Of a stretch of DNA of 64,000 nt, positions 26,852 to 38,851 are shown one piece after another. The stretch's first letter is position 1. Each line of letters starts with the position of its first letter. Location of the stretch: the NCBI RefSeq assembly GCF_011078175.1, contig NZ_JAALCJ010000004.1, positions 412,961 through 476,960 of the forward strand. Reading direction: 5' to 3'. Origin of the DNA: Enterobacter cloacae. Its GTDB lineage: Bacteria; Pseudomonadota; Gammaproteobacteria; Enterobacterales; Enterobacteriaceae. A model generated the notes under the pieces. The model was not told the DNA's origin and did no database searches. It worked only from the letters and a program-made list of their open reading frames with translations. The position numbers and the translations under genes were made by a program.

Positions 26852-28042
26852 ATGTTTGAGAACATTACTGCCGCTCCTGCCGACCCAATTCTGGGCCTGG
26901 CCGATCTGTTTCGTGCCGACGACCGCCCTGGCAAAATCAACCTGGGTATTGGTGTATATAAAGATGAAACCGGCAAAACTCCGGTACTGACCAGCGTCAA
27001 AAAAGCTGAGCAGTATCTGCTGGAAAACGAAACCACCAAAAACTACCTCGGTATTGATGGTATACCTGAATTTGGTCGCTGCACCCAGGAGCTGCTGTTC
27101 GGCAAAGGCAGCATCATTGTGAGCGAAAAACGCGCCCGCACCGCGCAGACCCCAGGCGGTACCGGCGCACTGCGCGTGGCGGCAGATTTCCTGGCGAAAA
27201 ACACCTCTGTGAAGCGTGTGTGGGTAAGCAATCCAAGCTGGCCGAACCACAAGAGCGTGTTCAATTCTGCGGGTCTGGAAGTGCGTGAATACGCGTACTA
27301 CGACGCGGCAAACCACGCGCTGGATTTCGACGGCCTGCTGGCCAGCCTGAGCGAAGCCCAGGCGGGCGATGTGGTGCTGTTCCACGGCTGCTGCCATAAC
27401 CCAACCGGTATCGATCCTACGCTTGAGCAGTGGGAACAGCTGGCTAAGCTGTCCGTTGAAAAAGGCTGGCTGCCGCTGTTCGACTTCGCTTACCAGGGCT
27501 TTGCCCGTGGTCTGGAAGAAGATGCTGAAGGTCTGCGCGCCTTCGCCGCCGTCCATCAGGAGCTGATTGTCGCAAGCTCCTATTCCAAAAACTTTGGCCT
27601 GTATAACGAGCGTGTCGGCGCCTGTACGCTGGTGGCCGCTGACGATCAAACTGTCGATCGCGCATTCAGCCAGATGAAGTCCGTGATCCGCGCTAACTAC
27701 TCTAACCCACCGGCACACGGCGCGTCTGTGGTCGCGACGATCCTGAGCAACGATGCGCTGCGCGCAATCTGGGAACAAGAGCTGAACGATATGCGTCAGC
27801 GCATTCAGCGCATGCGTCTGCTGTTTGTGAACACGCTGGCTGAGAAAGGCGCCGATCGTGACTTCAGCTTCATCATCAAGCAGAACGGCATGTTCTCCTT
27901 CAGCGGCCTGACCAAAGAGCAGGTGCTGCGCCTGCGTGAAGAGTTTGGCGTGTATGCCGTTGCCTCTGGCCGCGTGAACGTTGCAGGTATGACGCCTGAC
28001 AACATGGCGCCGCTGTGCGAAGCCATTGTCGCGGTGCTGTAA
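26852..28042 (+). CDS. aspC: Aspartate aminotransferase
   Basis: AspC has 396 residues and is a PLP-dependent class I aminotransferase. It interconverts aspartate/2-oxoglutarate and oxaloacetate/glutamate, and can also act on aromatic amino acids. The Schiff-base lysine is Lys246 in [14 protein letters not shown]. The substrate arginine lies in SGRVNVAGM near the C terminus, and [10 protein letters not shown] carries the PLP-ring contacts. Length and N terminus ([13 protein letters not shown]) equal those of E. coli AspC. It is separated from ompF by a terminator and is probably transcribed alone. Confidence 0.98.
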   Translation: MFENITAAPADPILGLADLFRADDRPGKINLGIGVYKDETGKTPVLTSVKKAEQYLLENETTKNYLGIDGIPEFGRCTQELLFGKGSIIVSEKRARTAQTPGGTGALRVAADFLAKNTSVKRVWVSNPSWPNHKSVFNSAGLEVREYAYYDAANHALDFDGLLASLSEAQAGDVVLFHGCCHNPTGIDPTLEQWEQLAKLSVEKGWLPLFDFAYQGFARGLEEDAEGLRAFAAVHQELIVASSYSKNFGLYNERVGACTLVAADDQTVDRAFSQMKSVIRANYSNPPAHGASVVATILSNDALRAIWEQELNDMRQRIQRMRLLFVNTLAEKGADRDFSFIIKQNGMFSFSGLTKEQVLRLREEFGVYAVASGRVNVAGMTPDNMAPLCEAIVAVL

Positions 28043-28054
28043 CCTGCACCCATA

Positions 28055-28083
28055 AAAAAAGCCTGCATCGCGCAGGCTTTTTT
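28055..28083. terminator. Bidirectional terminator between aspC and gloC
   Basis: A 12-bp stem AAAAAAGCCTGC / GCAGGCTTTTTT with a 5-base loop lies between the convergent aspC and gloC. The A tract on one side and the T tract on the other allow it to work in both directions. Confidence 0.9.
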
Positions 28084-28095
28084 ATTTTACCGGGT

Positions 28096-28743
28096 TTACC
28101 AGACAGGCATCTCATCCTGAAGGAACGGGTTCTGCAACCGCTCATCCCCCAGCGTCGACATCGGTCCGTGTCCAGGGATAAAGGTCACATCATCACCTAA
28201 CGGCAATAACTTCTGCTTAATCGACTGAATCAGCTGACCGTGATCGCCGCGTGGGAAATCACTGCGTCCTACGCCCCCTTTGAAAATCACGTCACCGGAA
28301 ATCAGCAGGCGCGACGCCTCTTCAAAGAAGACAATATGGCCGGGCGTATGCCCTGGGCAATGCAACACCTGTAAAGTTACATTCCCTACGTTAACGCGAT
28401 CGTCTTCGTTCAGCCAGCGGTCCGGTGTCAGTGGCTGACAGTCATCCAGACCAAACATACGGCTTTGGGCAGGCAGCCCCTGAAGCCAGAACTCATCTTC
28501 TTTTTCCGGGCCGATAATCGGCACACCGTAGTGTTCAGCCAGTTCAGCCGCTGCACCCACATGGTCGAGATGGCCATGGGTCAGTAAAATCTGCATCAGC
28601 GTTACGCCGCTGGCAGCGACTTCCTGCTTGATTGTCTCAGCGTCTCCGCCAGGATCGACAAGCGCGGCCAGTTTAGTTTGTTCACACCAGATCAATGAAC
28701 AGTTCTGTGAGAACGCGGTAACCGGAATAATACGATAGTTCAT
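28096..28743 (-). CDS. gloC: Type II hydroxyacylglutathione hydrolase GloC (YcbL)
   Basis: GloC has 215 residues and a metallo-beta-lactamase fold. The metal-binding motif is THGHLDHVG (HxHxDH), with a later histidine in [10 protein letters not shown] and one near the C terminus in FIPGHGPMS. It hydrolyses S-lactoylglutathione in the methylglyoxal detoxification path and is shorter than classical GloB, lacking its C-terminal helical domain. The ribosome site AGGAG lies five bases before the ATG. It follows mepK by 20 bases, so the two may be co-transcribed, although the roles look unrelated. Confidence 0.94.
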   Translation of the reverse strand: MNYRIIPVTAFSQNCSLIWCEQTKLAALVDPGGDAETIKQEVAASGVTLMQILLTHGHLDHVGAAAELAEHYGVPIIGPEKEDEFWLQGLPAQSRMFGLDDCQPLTPDRWLNEDDRVNVGNVTLQVLHCPGHTPGHIVFFEEASRLLISGDVIFKGGVGRSDFPRGDHGQLIQSIKQKLLPLGDDVTFIPGHGPMSTLGDERLQNPFLQDEMPVW

Positions 28744-28763
28744 ACTGCTCCTGTGTTTCGTTA

Positions 28764-29315
28764 TTACCAGTGCCGAACCGGCCCGGTATCAATATGCACA
28801 AAGTTGCTACGTGGGTAGTATCCTACACCACCTGCGCGCATAGATAACGCCGCTTTGCGAATATTGGCTAACGAAACGCCTTCAATATGGAAATCCATCG
28901 CCTGCCCTTTGGTGTGATAGCTTTTTTTCGCTACCCCACGGCTGTGGGCGCGCAGTTCATTGTTGGTATCCAGAGAGCGATAGCCAGAAATGAGTTGCAC
29001 TGGCCTTTTGGTTCCCAGCAGTCCCTGCAAGCGGTAAAGCTGATCGAATAATCCAGGGTCGATGGCTTTGATTTTATTCGCGCGGAAATCACGGAAAAAG
29101 TGGTTGAGTCTTGCTAATTCATCCTGAATATAGCCTCTGCCATCGAAAAATTCCGCTTTAAGCGTCTCACCAGTGTGCAGATTGTTGAGCGTTAAAATAC
29201 GCGGACGAGGTGTCGAGAGGGTGGCAAATGCTGGCGTCGGAAGGATGGCAGCTGCGCCCAGCGCAACACCACCTAACGCCAGCAATTTGCGGCGATTAGC
29301 GTCAAATTTGTCCAT
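28764..29315 (-). CDS. mepK: Murein DD-endopeptidase MepK (YcbK)
   Basis: MepK has 183 residues and belongs to the M15-like DUF882 family. The N terminus has a twin-arginine-type signal (RRKLLALGG followed by an alanine-rich stretch up to AFA near residue 31). The zinc-site motifs are [12 protein letters not shown] (HxxxxxxxD) and the terminal FVHIDTG. In E. coli MepK cleaves mDAP-mDAP (3-3) crosslinks in peptidoglycan and works with wall growth. It lies next to ldtD, whose product forms such crosslinks. The ribosome site is weak, and translation could be modest. Confidence 0.93.
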   Translation of the reverse strand: MDKFDANRRKLLALGGVALGAAAILPTPAFATLSTPRPRILTLNNLHTGETLKAEFFDGRGYIQDELARLNHFFRDFRANKIKAIDPGLFDQLYRLQGLLGTKRPVQLISGYRSLDTNNELRAHSRGVAKKSYHTKGQAMDFHIEGVSLANIRKAALSMRAGGVGYYPRSNFVHIDTGPVRHW

Positions 29316-29490
29316 GATAATCAGGTCTACAGGTAAAAGAAATTGTCAATATGCTTAGCGCACGAAGGGCACCATAACTGGCAAAGCCTGTTACGTCAAG
29401 GCGCCCAACCCCAGTAAATACGCGGCTTGCAGCCAGATCGCCTCATATTCACCATAACTTACGACAATCGTTTTTACCGAACTACTTCAT

Positions 29491-31314
29491 TTACCTGATT
29501 AATTGTTCCGCTTTTGGCAAAATTTGTGCGCCGGATCGCGCTGTCAGATCATAATTGTAAATATCTGTACGATACTGGGTACGACCGTCTGCCCCTACAA
29601 ACGCCGTCAGATAGTACAGATTGACCGGAATATTGTGGCGGATATTGACGTAACGCGTATCTCCCTGCTTCAGCGCATCTGATATCCGCGTATCGTTCCA
29701 GCCTGCATCCTGCAACAGCATATTCGCCAGCTCGGAGGCCTTGTTCACGCGGACACAGCCCGAGCTAAGCGCGCGCGCGTCTTTCTGGAACAGATTATGG
29801 TTCGGGGTATCATGCAGGTAGATTGCATCCGAGCTTGGCATATTGAATTTATAACGTCCCAGCGAGTTATGCGCGCCCGGTGCCTGCTGGAAACGGAACG
29901 GCAGGTTCGAAGGCGTTATCGTTGACCAGTCCACCATCCACGGGTCAATCGCTTCTTTGCTGTTCCAGCCACGCATTACCGTATAGTTATGCCGCTCCAG
30001 ATAACCCGGGTCATTCCAGACCTTAGGCAGAATATCTTTGCGCGCCAGCGTCGGCGGCACGTTCCACGGCGGGTTAACCACCACGTTATTCAGCGCGCTG
30101 CTCATCATTGGCGTTTTGCGGTCAGGTCGACCGACAATCACGCGGGACGCCAGCACTTCGCTACCGTCCTGATAGTAGACCAGGGAGTACGCCGGAATGT
30201 TGACCATTATGCCGGTGGATAACGTGCCCGGCAGCAAGCGCAAGCGCTGGATATTCAACGCCAGAACCCCTGCCCGCTGGGCCGGAGAGACGTTCAGCCA
30301 GTCGCGAGTAGATGGGCCAATCACGCCGTCAGCGCCCAGCCCCTGCGCGGCCTGGAACTGCTTCACTGCGGCGACCAGCTCGCGATCGTAAGCGGCGGGC
30401 TTATTGCTCAACGCAACGGCAGTTTTCTCTTTTACCGGCGCCGACGGGCTGACGACCGCATTTTGCGTCTCGTCACCGGGCAGCGCAATTTTAGGGCCGC
30501 TGTCGAGAATGCCTGAGCGTTTCATAATTTCGCGGATCGCAGGCACATCGCTGCTCCACTGCCCCGGACGTAGCGTTGTGGTGCCGCGCAGCTGAGGCCA
30601 CGGGCGGGAATCCGCAACCAGCTCAAGAAGCGACTGATGCATCGTGGCATATTGTGGGTGGGCAGGCGCAAGGCTTGCGATAAAGCGCGGCAGTTCGCCG
30701 TTATCCAGCGACAGCTGCCACTGATTAATGACGGACAGCGCGGGCGTCGCCAGCTTATACGGTTTACTGCTGTATAACCAACGATTGCCGTTCACGGAAA
30801 TGCCCGCCACAAACTGTAAGTAGCCCATCATGGCATCAGACAGCACCACGTCACGCGTCTGTCCGGTAACGGCCGGGTCGGTCAGGAGTTCAACCCAGGT
30901 CGTAAACTGCGGCTGAAAACCCGCAATCGCCACTTCAGCCAGCTGCTGCTGGAAGGCACGTATCGCCTCGCGATTTTCCCACATCGGTTTCATATCGCGC
31001 GCAGCGTAAAGCAGCGTGAGCTGATTAATGTAAGCAGGAGTATAGCCCGATGGCAGCCCGTTCATAAGCTGCTGGCGTAATGATTCAGTATCAATGCCTT
31101 CCGGCAGCGGTTTAATGCCGGCCATGATGGCCGTCGCCGGAGACTGATCCAGCGGTTGTGACAGCGACGTCGGCTGCGCGCCCATCGTTGCGGAGCTGTC
31201 AGTCGGTACAATTTCAGGCTCATCGGCCTGAGCGGTAAACAGTGGAGCAAACATCACTGTCAGGCACAAACTCAGCGCAGACAGCTGACGACCACGATTT
31301 CTATTAAGCAACAT
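29491..31314 (-). CDS. ldtD: L,D-transpeptidase LdtD (YcbB)
   Basis: LdtD has 607 residues (615 in E. coli). A signal peptide ends at TAQA near residue 30. A scaffold and substrate-binding domain and a peptidoglycan-binding-like helical module ([13 protein letters not shown]) precede the YkuD catalytic domain, which carries HDTPNHNLF and the nucleophile cysteine (about residue 520) in [12 protein letters not shown]. The enzyme forms 3-3 crosslinks in the periplasm, supports beta-lactam resistance when penicillin-binding proteins are blocked, and helps cells survive LPS transport defects. A CpxR-like box lies about 90 bases upstream. Confidence 0.95.
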   Translation of the reverse strand: MLLNRNRGRQLSALSLCLTVMFAPLFTAQADEPEIVPTDSSATMGAQPTSLSQPLDQSPATAIMAGIKPLPEGIDTESLRQQLMNGLPSGYTPAYINQLTLLYAARDMKPMWENREAIRAFQQQLAEVAIAGFQPQFTTWVELLTDPAVTGQTRDVVLSDAMMGYLQFVAGISVNGNRWLYSSKPYKLATPALSVINQWQLSLDNGELPRFIASLAPAHPQYATMHQSLLELVADSRPWPQLRGTTTLRPGQWSSDVPAIREIMKRSGILDSGPKIALPGDETQNAVVSPSAPVKEKTAVALSNKPAAYDRELVAAVKQFQAAQGLGADGVIGPSTRDWLNVSPAQRAGVLALNIQRLRLLPGTLSTGIMVNIPAYSLVYYQDGSEVLASRVIVGRPDRKTPMMSSALNNVVVNPPWNVPPTLARKDILPKVWNDPGYLERHNYTVMRGWNSKEAIDPWMVDWSTITPSNLPFRFQQAPGAHNSLGRYKFNMPSSDAIYLHDTPNHNLFQKDARALSSGCVRVNKASELANMLLQDAGWNDTRISDALKQGDTRYVNIRHNIPVNLYYLTAFVGADGRTQYRTDIYNYDLTARSGAQILPKAEQLIR

Positions 31315-31401
31315 CCCTTGCCCCCTGTTTTCACGACATGCCCATTATTCTGGAGCTTTACTTCAGTATAGAAAGGCATATACGCTGCTGCCTTACCTTA
31401 T

Positions 31402-31416
31402 GTAAAGAAGTTTAAA
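31402..31416 (+). promoter_or_regulatory. Candidate CpxR box upstream of ldtD
   Basis: GTAAA-GAAGT-TTAAA matches the CpxR consensus GTAAA-N5-GTAAA with one mismatch and is 88-102 bases upstream of the ldtD start. The E. coli gene is induced by the Cpx envelope stress response. The motif is short, so a chance match is possible. Confidence 0.4.
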
Positions 31417-31450
31417 GATAACGCAGCCCTGAACACAAGTTAAGTGAATA

Positions 31451-31480
31451 AAAAAAGCGGCGCCTGAGCGCCGCCCTTTA
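31451..31480 (-). terminator. Rho-independent terminator after mukB
   Basis: Read leftward, a 7-bp GC stem (GCGGCGC / GCGCCGC, 31457-31474, loop of four) is followed by a run of T. It lies 19 bases beyond the mukB stop and closes the cmoM-mukFEB operon. Confidence 0.85.
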
Positions 31481-31492
31481 TCACACCCCGCG

Positions 31493-34400
31493 TTAAGAGG
31501 CGTCAGCCGTGCCCGGTAATGACTCCGGCGGCTGCGGGGCGAATCCGCGCAGGCCCACGACGTGTACGTGCTCGCTGTTCTGGAACACCTTACGCACCAG
31601 TTTGTAGGTTGTCCCTTTTTCCGGGCTGATGTTTTCCGGCGCCGCAATAATAAGCTGCATATCAAGGCGATCGCAAAGCTCAAACAGCGTGGCGATGGAG
31701 CGGGCGTCGAGGCGCGCGGCTTCATCGAGGAACAGCAGGCGGCATGGAGAGATGTCTTTGCCGCGCAGACGACGCGCTTCATCTTCCCAGCTCTGCACCA
31801 CCATCACCAGAATCGACATACCGGTACCGATGGCTTCCCCGGTTGAGAGCGCACCGGATTCAGCGCGCAGCCAGCCGTCTGAGCCACGGTTAACCTCAAC
31901 TTCCATTTCCAGATAGTTGCGGTAGTCGAGCAGCTCCTCACCGATGGTTTGCGGGGTACGCTGGCCCATGTCAATCTGCGGATTCAGACGCTGATACAGT
32001 TTCGCCAGCGCTTCGGAGAAGGTCAGGCGGTTACTGTTGAACAAATCCTGATGCTGCTCATGCTGTTCAGACAACACGTCCAGCAGCGTGGAGTGCGCCT
32101 CACGCACGTTAACGTTCAGCCGCACGCTATTGACCTGGCCAAACGACACGCTTTGCAGGCCCTGGTTCAGCTGACGGATACGGTTCTGCTCGCGCTGAAT
32201 GGTTTTACGAATAATATTCGCCACGCTGCGAGAGCTGATTGCCAGCTTCTGTTCGCGGGAGGTCAGCTCCTCCGTCAGACGACCCAGTTCGATCTCCATC
32301 TGTTCGATCGCTTCCACCGGATCGTCAGTACGGATGATGTCCTGACGAATACGTTCGCGTAAGTGCTGATAAACCGCGACGAAGAACTGAATTTTACGCT
32401 CAGGACGCTTCGGATCTTCGGACATGCGCAGCACGTCGCGCAGGTGTTCATTGTCCGCTACGGCCAGACGCAGCGCACCCAGCGCTTTATCCGACATAGA
32501 GCGCAGTTCATCAGCTGACAGGTACGCCAGCTCGCGACGGTGCAGACGACGCTCCACGTTATTGTCTTTCACCATCCGCATGACCGCACACCAGCCTGCT
32601 TTCGCCATCACCACCTGCTCGCGCATTTCATGATAATCGCGCTCCAGCTTGCGCAGGCGACGCGTCAGGTTGTCCATCTCCGCTTCACAGAAGGTCAGCG
32701 CTTTTTCCAGCTGATTACGGCGAGCACGGTTGTTACTGAGCTGAGCATGCAGCTCATCGCGGCGAATACGCGCCCGCTCTTCTGCCCCGCTGTCGGCGCG
32801 CACGCCAATGTCCTGTAATTCTTTATGCAGATCGTTTAACAGCTCTTTCTTGGTGTCGAAGGAACTTTTCAGTGACGCCATGACCTGGCTGTACTGGCTC
32901 AGCTGTGCGGCGTGAGTACGCATCGCTTCACGCGCGCGGGTACGTTCTGCTTCGGCCTGCTCCAGACGCTGGCGCAGCTTGTCATTAAGATCGCTGTTTC
33001 CGCTTAGCATTTCTGCGGAATCGGAGTAGCCAAAGTGCGCGCGACGTTGCACCACTTCCGTCAGGGCAAACGCCTGCTGACGGGCTTCACGCTGCACCTG
33101 CTGTGACCAGGCGTAATCTTCTTTTAACTGCTCAAACTGTTCCGGATCGCTCTGGAGAACGGAAACCATCGGCTCCAGTTTTGCCAGCTGGTTGCCGTAC
33201 TGCTGCACAAAGCGCGCGGCTTCCTGCGCTTCGTCCAGGCGTTCCTGAATTTCATCCACGCGGTCGGCGAGCGTATCATCCGCCAGCAGGTTCAGGCGCG
33301 GCAGGATACGATTTAGGGCCGCAACGCCCTCTTTTGCCTGCTCGAACTGCACGCGGCTTTGCTGGTTATCATTTTCATGGCTGGCAAGCGCACGCTCCAG
33401 CTCACCACGACGGGTATTGAGCTTGCGAATTTCGGCTTCCGGATCGGGCTCAAAGGCAACGCCCAGATGGCTGCCGATAAAGCGGCTGAACGCCTGATGC
33501 AGACGCTGCGTTTTCTGCACATCAAATGACAGGGTTGCGAAACGTTCGGAAAGCGTTTCGCGCTCGGCGTGCAAGCTTTCAATTCTGTTTTCACGCGCGG
33601 CGCGACCAAACAGCGGCAGTTCCGGGAAGCGCGAATAGCGCCACTGGCGATCGGCGATTTTCACCACCACCGCTTTTTCCAGCTCGTCGACGCTGAATAC
33701 GCTGTCATCAAACGACTGCGGATCCCCTTCGATGAGATAGAGATCTTCCGGACAGTCTTCCAGCCCTGCAAGCTGGTCGGAGATCAGCGACAGGTCCGGC
33801 ACCACAATCGCGTTACGGGACGGGCCGTACAGCGCGGAGAAGTACGGTGCATCGTCCAGACCAACGTCGTCGTAAATTTCAGACAACAGCACGCCGCCAA
33901 AACGCTCGGCTAAGGCATTCAGGCGCGGATCTTCCGAGCCGCCAGGCTGGCTTAAACGCTCAATTTCTTCATCGACGTCACGCTTGCGCGCGCCCACTTC
34001 GTCACGCTCAACAATCGCTTCGCGCTCGCGCTCCAGCAGCTGTTGCATGTATTCGGTGACGTCCTGGCTGGAGGCAAACTCCTGGCCACACTGTTCGCTG
34101 AGCTGGTTCAGGCTGCTTTGTGCGGCCAGCCAGATCGGCGCACGCTGTAAGAGCGTCTTCGAACGGGACTGAAGCTGTTCCAGCTCCTGACGCAGCGTCA
34201 TGCGCTGTTCGCTGGCATTCGATACGGTATCGGACAGAGCCGCAATACGCGCTTCCAGCTCCTGGTGCAGGACCTCAAGCTCGTCGAAATCGTAATGTTT
34301 ACCCTGACGTTTGCAGAATTCCGCCAGCAGACGCTCGGCTTCCTGCTGTTCACGCAGACGCTGTTCCAGCTCGTTCAGGCGCATGCGCAGCGGCTGCACC

Positions 34401-35941
34401 TGTTCGGCCAGATGGCGCTGATTGACGCCGTCGCGCAGCAGCTCACGGGCAACGTCCCACGCTTCGCTACGCGCCAGCGGACCATTAATCGCCACCACCA
34501 GCTGGTACGCCTGCTCAAACTGGCTGTGCGCCGTTTGCGCCACGCTCATTTTCTGGTCGAGAGAAAGCAGTTTTTCAGTGGCTTCCTGCTCTTTGGCCTG
34601 GAAGGTGTCCAGCCATTCATCAGCGCTTTCCGGTGTCAGGTCCGGCAGGTGGCACAGCTCTTTGGCACGCTGCAACGCCTGCAACGCCTGGTTGTACTGA
34701 ATCGCACGCGTCTGCTGCACGTCCAGCGCCTGCTGGTAGTCAGCGAGCTGGCTTTTCAGCTCATCCACTTCCAGCTCGGCGGCTTCCGCGCGGGCTTCGT
34801 TCTCTTCCTGTAACTCGGCGGCTTCGGCCACCACTTCATTTTGCTCTTCAAGACGAATTTGCAGCTCGTCGAGATCGGCTTCATAGCGTTCGATTTTTTC
34901 CTGCTGACGCAGCGCGGTCTGCACCAGGTTCAGGTGATCGCTGGCCGCCTGGTAATCGGCTTCCAGATCCCCTTCCGCACCGTTGTGCTCGCCCAGTTCG
35001 CGCGCCATTTCGACATGCTTATACTGCTCGGCCACCAGCTGTTTGCGGGAGGTAAACAGCTCGCGGCGGTATTCCAGCGCCTGGTCGAGATGAATACGGC
35101 GCTCGTTGGCGTGGCGCATATAGTCCGCCGCCACGTAGTTGGTGGCTTCGCTGATCAGGTGCTTAAACAGGTCGCGGTCAGACTGTGTGACGCGAATCGC
35201 TTCCAGCGTCATGCGGTTTTCACGCAGCGCGGCTTCCATATCCTGGAAGGCCTTACGCACGCCGCTGTTTTCCGGCAGCAGGTAGTCGCGCAGGGAACGG
35301 GTAATGGCGCTGGAGATACCGCCGTACAGGGAGGCTTCAATCAGACGGTAGTATTTACTACGATCTGACGCGCTGCGCAGACGACGGGCTACCACACCGA
35401 GATCGAACATCAGAGAGTGGTAGTCGGTAATGGAGTTAAACTGCTTAAACTGCACGCCTTCGATGGCTTCCAGCTTGTCTTTCAGCTCCTGGAGCGTCAG
35501 GACGCGCGCCTGACGTTCATTCAGGGTTTCCGTCAGCAGCGCGGTCGGCTGCACAGAGGTTGGTAGCCCCTGGATCGCAAACGGTTTGATATCCACTTTA
35601 CGGTCGCGGCCGGCAACCTGTTGCAGGCGCACGCCCACAACCACGCGCTGATGACGGGAGTTGATCACGTCCAGCACCGAATAACAGACGCCCGCTTTCA
35701 GCTTACCGTGCAGGCCTTTATCACGAGAGCCGCTCGTGGCGCCCGCTTCGGTGGTGTTACGGAAGTGCAGCAGGGTCAGGTCAGGGATCAGCGCCGTCAC
35801 GAAGGCCGCCATGGTGGTGGATTTACCCGCCCCGTTACCGCCGGATAGCGTTGTCACCAGCTCATCCAGATCGAAAGTTCGGGCAAAGAAGCCGTTCCAG
35901 TTAATCAGCGTTAGTGAGCGAAATTTACCGCGTTCAATCAT
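31493..35941 (-). CDS. mukB: Chromosome partition protein MukB
   Basis: MukB is a 1482-residue SMC-like ATPase (1486 in E. coli) that extrudes DNA loops and condenses the chromosome. The N-terminal head has Walker [10 protein letters not shown] at residues 34-42. Long coiled-coil arms (about 290-660 and 790-1210) flank a compact hinge, which in E. coli binds topoisomerase IV. The C-terminal head contains the signature region [10 protein letters not shown] and Walker [12 protein letters not shown]. The start codon overlaps the mukE stop by one base (TAATG), so translation is coupled. It works as a complex with MukE and MukF. Confidence 0.98.
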   Translation of the reverse strand: MIERGKFRSLTLINWNGFFARTFDLDELVTTLSGGNGAGKSTTMAAFVTALIPDLTLLHFRNTTEAGATSGSRDKGLHGKLKAGVCYSVLDVINSRHQRVVVGVRLQQVAGRDRKVDIKPFAIQGLPTSVQPTALLTETLNERQARVLTLQELKDKLEAIEGVQFKQFNSITDYHSLMFDLGVVARRLRSASDRSKYYRLIEASLYGGISSAITRSLRDYLLPENSGVRKAFQDMEAALRENRMTLEAIRVTQSDRDLFKHLISEATNYVAADYMRHANERRIHLDQALEYRRELFTSRKQLVAEQYKHVEMARELGEHNGAEGDLEADYQAASDHLNLVQTALRQQEKIERYEADLDELQIRLEEQNEVVAEAAELQEENEARAEAAELEVDELKSQLADYQQALDVQQTRAIQYNQALQALQRAKELCHLPDLTPESADEWLDTFQAKEQEATEKLLSLDQKMSVAQTAHSQFEQAYQLVVAINGPLARSEAWDVARELLRDGVNQRHLAEQVQPLRMRLNELEQRLREQQEAERLLAEFCKRQGKHYDFDELEVLHQELEARIAALSDTVSNASEQRMTLRQELEQLQSRSKTLLQRAPIWLAAQSSLNQLSEQCGQEFASSQDVTEYMQQLLEREREAIVERDEVGARKRDVDEEIERLSQPGGSEDPRLNALAERFGGVLLSEIYDDVGLDDAPYFSALYGPSRNAIVVPDLSLISDQLAGLEDCPEDLYLIEGDPQSFDDSVFSVDELEKAVVVKIADRQWRYSRFPELPLFGRAARENRIESLHAERETLSERFATLSFDVQKTQRLHQAFSRFIGSHLGVAFEPDPEAEIRKLNTRRGELERALASHENDNQQSRVQFEQAKEGVAALNRILPRLNLLADDTLADRVDEIQERLDEAQEAARFVQQYGNQLAKLEPMVSVLQSDPEQFEQLKEDYAWSQQVQREARQQAFALTEVVQRRAHFGYSDSAEMLSGNSDLNDKLRQRLEQAEAERTRAREAMRTHAAQLSQYSQVMASLKSSFDTKKELLNDLHKELQDIGVRADSGAEERARIRRDELHAQLSNNRARRNQLEKALTFCEAEMDNLTRRLRKLERDYHEMREQVVMAKAGWCAVMRMVKDNNVERRLHRRELAYLSADELRSMSDKALGALRLAVADNEHLRDVLRMSEDPKRPERKIQFFVAVYQHLRERIRQDIIRTDDPVEAIEQMEIELGRLTEELTSREQKLAISSRSVANIIRKTIQREQNRIRQLNQGLQSVSFGQVNSVRLNVNVREAHSTLLDVLSEQHEQHQDLFNSNRLTFSEALAKLYQRLNPQIDMGQRTPQTIGEELLDYRNYLEMEVEVNRGSDGWLRAESGALSTGEAIGTGMSILVMVVQSWEDEARRLRGKDISPCRLLFLDEAARLDARSIATLFELCDRLDMQLIIAAPENISPEKGTTYKLVRKVFQNSEHVHVVGLRGFAPQPPESLPGTADAS

Positions 35942-36645
35942 TATTCTTCCTCCCCGCTATCCGGCTGATTCTCTTCGTGCTCATCATTGAGCTGCAAATG
36001 GTTTTCCACCGGCATCGCTTCACCGTCACGGATCATGCGCAGCTGCGCTTCACGCGCATCGTCACCCGCACGCACGTCGGCGCCAAAGCGGAAGACCGAT
36101 TCGGTAATGCGGAACTTGCTGCTGTCGTGCCCCATGAACCAGACCATTCCCAGACGGCGCAGACGGTTGAGGGAAGAGCGAACTTTTTCCTGTAATTTCT
36201 GACGGTCCAGATCGGATCCCGTCGAGCGATTATTCACCAGCTTGAGCAGCTTGCTTTCATCCGCCAGCGACAGCAGCTCATCGTAAAGCTCCTGCTGAGT
36301 GAAGATCCCTTCATTCGCCAGACGTTCCGGGCTGAGGTAGAGGTAGCAGAGGATTTTGCCGACCATCATATCCAGTTCGGAAAGCACCGAGCGCGGAATA
36401 AGCGTGGTAGAGCGCGGACGCAGGTAGAAAAACCCTTCCGGCGCGCGAATCAGCTCTACGTTATAGCGAGCGTAAAACTCTTCCAGATACTCCTGAAAGT
36501 CCATCAAAAAGGCGTGATTATCCAGCTCGTCAAGGCCAATGTGACGACCGGCACGCAGCTGGCTGTCCAGCGCCGGAAACAACGGATTCGCCAGCGCCTG
36601 TGCCAGCTTAACTGGCATCACGTGTTCAATATTTGTCAATGACAT
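35941..36645 (-). CDS. mukE: Chromosome partition protein MukE
   Basis: MukE has 234 residues and is the winged-helix (KITE-type) subunit that binds the middle region of MukF and helps gate DNA in the MukBEF complex. The sequence is almost collinear with E. coli MukE, including the acidic tail ending [10 protein letters not shown]. Its start lies 20 bases inside the end of mukF and its stop overlaps the mukB start. Confidence 0.97.
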   Translation of the reverse strand: MSLTNIEHVMPVKLAQALANPLFPALDSQLRAGRHIGLDELDNHAFLMDFQEYLEEFYARYNVELIRAPEGFFYLRPRSTTLIPRSVLSELDMMVGKILCYLYLSPERLANEGIFTQQELYDELLSLADESKLLKLVNNRSTGSDLDRQKLQEKVRSSLNRLRRLGMVWFMGHDSSKFRITESVFRFGADVRAGDDAREAQLRMIRDGEAMPVENHLQLNDEHEENQPDSGEEE

Positions 36646-37948
36646 GCGCCTGTACCTTGGCTCCGTAATCGTTAATCGGCTGCCACTTCGGCGGCAGTCC
36701 GGTGAAATCGGCTTGTGCGATGCCCAGGCGCACCGCCTGGTCTACAACAATGCGGGCAACATCGAAGTGGCGCGCGCGCGGATACTGCGCCAGATAGTCG
36801 CGTACCACGAGGCCAAGATCCAGCGGCGCTTGTCTGGTTTTGTAGACAGCGAGCTGTTCTTCGATCATCGCCGCAAGCTGCTCGCGAATTTCGTTAAATT
36901 CTTCGTATTCCAGATCCGGCGGCAGTTCACCGGTGACCTCTTCATCGCGCAGCGCCATCTCTTCGTCGCGCATATCCAGCAGACGATCGGCGTTGGCGTA
37001 GGTCAGCGCCCACGGCGCATCGAAGTAGGTCTGTACCGACTGGCGCAGACGCTGAGCGAAGACGCGGTTTTTATCCATATCAATGGCGGTACGGATAAAT
37101 TTATGCACGTGACGGTCGTAACCGATCCACAGGTCAATCGACTGCTGGCCCCAGCTAATAATGCGGTCAAGCTTGCTCTGCAAATCGAACACCAGACGGT
37201 CGATAAAATGCAGATCGTCGTGCGCCAGCGTTGCGTCCTGGATGCGCAGCAGGTTGGCCTGTAGCTTATCTCCCGCCGCCTCCAGCGTATCCTGCAACTC
37301 ACGCAGCGTACCGGACGTTTCTGACAGCAGGAGCTCACAGCTGGAGATGGCCGCACGCCAGTCTTTATTAAGCAGTTGAGCGATATCGTCTTTCACCTGC
37401 TGCTGCTGTTCGTCCATCAGACGTTGAGTCAGATCGATACTGTCGAAAATCTCGGCGACCGAGTATTTCAGCGGCGCGTAAACGTTGCGATGCCAGTGGA
37501 ATTCGTCACCGTTTTCATCAGCCGCGTCGGCGGCACGCTTCAGCTCGCCTGCAACAATAGAGAGCTGCATGGAGAGACGCAGCGTGGAAAATTCGCGCTG
37601 GCGGATGTAATAGTCGGTAATACCAATGCCCAGTGGCGTAAGACGATAGATGGCGTTTCCTTCCGCCTGCTCGCTGGTAAAGCGGTTCAGCAGACGTTGA
37701 CGCACCATATCATTGATTGCGTTGTTGGCACGCACGCTAATGGTTTCGCTGGTTTGCTCAAACGCATCACTGACGTGGCGAAATGCATCCACCAGTTCGC
37801 CTTCACTCATTTCGCCATCCAGGCGTTCGCCGTTTAGCGTCGCAACCGCCAGCAGGAACGAGAGTCTGTCTACAGGCAGCGAGATGGAGAAATCGTTTTT
37901 CCTGGCCCAGGCAACCAGTTCGGGGACTGTCTGGGAAAATTCACTCAT
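36626..37948 (-). CDS. mukF: Chromosome partition protein MukF (kleisin)
   Basis: MukF has 440 residues. An N-terminal winged-helix dimer domain (about 1-115) and a helical bundle touch the MukB neck. The middle segment (about 290-340, with [22 protein letters not shown]) binds MukE, and a C-terminal winged helix closes on the MukB cap. It is the kleisin that joins the two MukB heads. The ATG lies three bases after the cmoM stop, with AAGGA as ribosome site. Overlap with mukE indicates a single translationally coupled unit. Confidence 0.97.
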   Translation of the reverse strand: MSEFSQTVPELVAWARKNDFSISLPVDRLSFLLAVATLNGERLDGEMSEGELVDAFRHVSDAFEQTSETISVRANNAINDMVRQRLLNRFTSEQAEGNAIYRLTPLGIGITDYYIRQREFSTLRLSMQLSIVAGELKRAADAADENGDEFHWHRNVYAPLKYSVAEIFDSIDLTQRLMDEQQQQVKDDIAQLLNKDWRAAISSCELLLSETSGTLRELQDTLEAAGDKLQANLLRIQDATLAHDDLHFIDRLVFDLQSKLDRIISWGQQSIDLWIGYDRHVHKFIRTAIDMDKNRVFAQRLRQSVQTYFDAPWALTYANADRLLDMRDEEMALRDEEVTGELPPDLEYEEFNEIREQLAAMIEEQLAVYKTRQAPLDLGLVVRDYLAQYPRARHFDVARIVVDQAVRLGIAQADFTGLPPKWQPINDYGAKVQAHVIDKY

Positions 37949-37951
37949 AGA

Positions 37952-38731
37952 TTATCCTTGCATCTGCGGCTTGCGCGCGGTGACGTGTATATAGCGACCA
38001 AGGCTCAGATAGGGCTCCTGGCGGCAGTACCGCGTCTCTATTTCTGTTAAGGCGTCTAAACAGTCATCCTGTTTTTGTTTATCACGCAGATAATCATGAA
38101 ACACCCTCACGCCGGTTTTGCCGGTAATTTCCCAACCAATCTCCTCCAGCCAGCCATAGACCTGCTGCGGCTCACGAGGGAAATCCGGTGAAAGCGTGCG
38201 TCGTTTCTTTTTATACATGCCCTGCTGTACGTAGCCAAAATTGCCGACCAGCACGTTTCGCATCAGCAGGCCGTTGGCATTGTAGAACATCAGCGATAAT
38301 GCACCGCCCGGGCGCAACATCGACCACAGCGTTTTTAACATCGCCTGCGGTTCGGCGACCCATTCGAGCACAGCATGAAACAATATCAGATCAACCTGCG
38401 TTTCCAAATGCTGCGGAATGTCCTGAGCGGCGCAATGTATAAAATGCATGTTGTCGCTCACACCTTTCTCTTCTGCCGCTCGCCCGGCGCGGGCAACCAT
38501 CTCGGCAGAAAGATCGCATAGCGTGACGTGATGTCCCCGCTGCGCCATCAGAATTGCAGTCTGACCTTCCCCACCGCCGGCATCCAGTACGCGCAACGGT
38601 CGGTCACCGAATTCAGCCAGCAGCTTGTCCAGATCCTGCCAGAGGATCGTCTGACGAAGCTGACCTTTAGTGGTGCCATAAATGTTGCGCGAAAACTTTT
38701 CCGCGATGTCATCAAAATTGCGATCCCGCAT
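37952..38731 (-). CDS. cmoM: tRNA 5-carboxymethoxyuridine methyltransferase CmoM (SmtA)
   Basis: CmoM has 259 residues and is a class I SAM-dependent methyltransferase. It methylates the carboxyl group of cmo5U34 to mcmo5U34 in some tRNAs. The SAM motif I is VLDAGGGEGQT; motif post-I (TLCDLSAEMVARA) and motif IV (DLILFHAVLEWV) follow. The ATG at 38731 aligns with the E. coli start; a GTG at 38749 would add six residues. It is the first gene of the operon with mukFEB, an old but functionally unexplained linkage. It is divergent from elyC. Confidence 0.94.
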   Translation of the reverse strand: MRDRNFDDIAEKFSRNIYGTTKGQLRQTILWQDLDKLLAEFGDRPLRVLDAGGGEGQTAILMAQRGHHVTLCDLSAEMVARAGRAAEEKGVSDNMHFIHCAAQDIPQHLETQVDLILFHAVLEWVAEPQAMLKTLWSMLRPGGALSLMFYNANGLLMRNVLVGNFGYVQQGMYKKKRRTLSPDFPREPQQVYGWLEEIGWEITGKTGVRVFHDYLRDKQKQDDCLDALTEIETRYCRQEPYLSLGRYIHVTARKPQMQG

Positions 38732-38851
38732 TGGGAGGGTTCCACTCACTGCAAAACCGCTATTTTGTCACACCCGCGCGGAGAATGAACCACTCTGGTG
38801 TAATATCACGGGCAATCGTCTGCTGTATGGTTAAAAAAGGAACCAAAAAGG

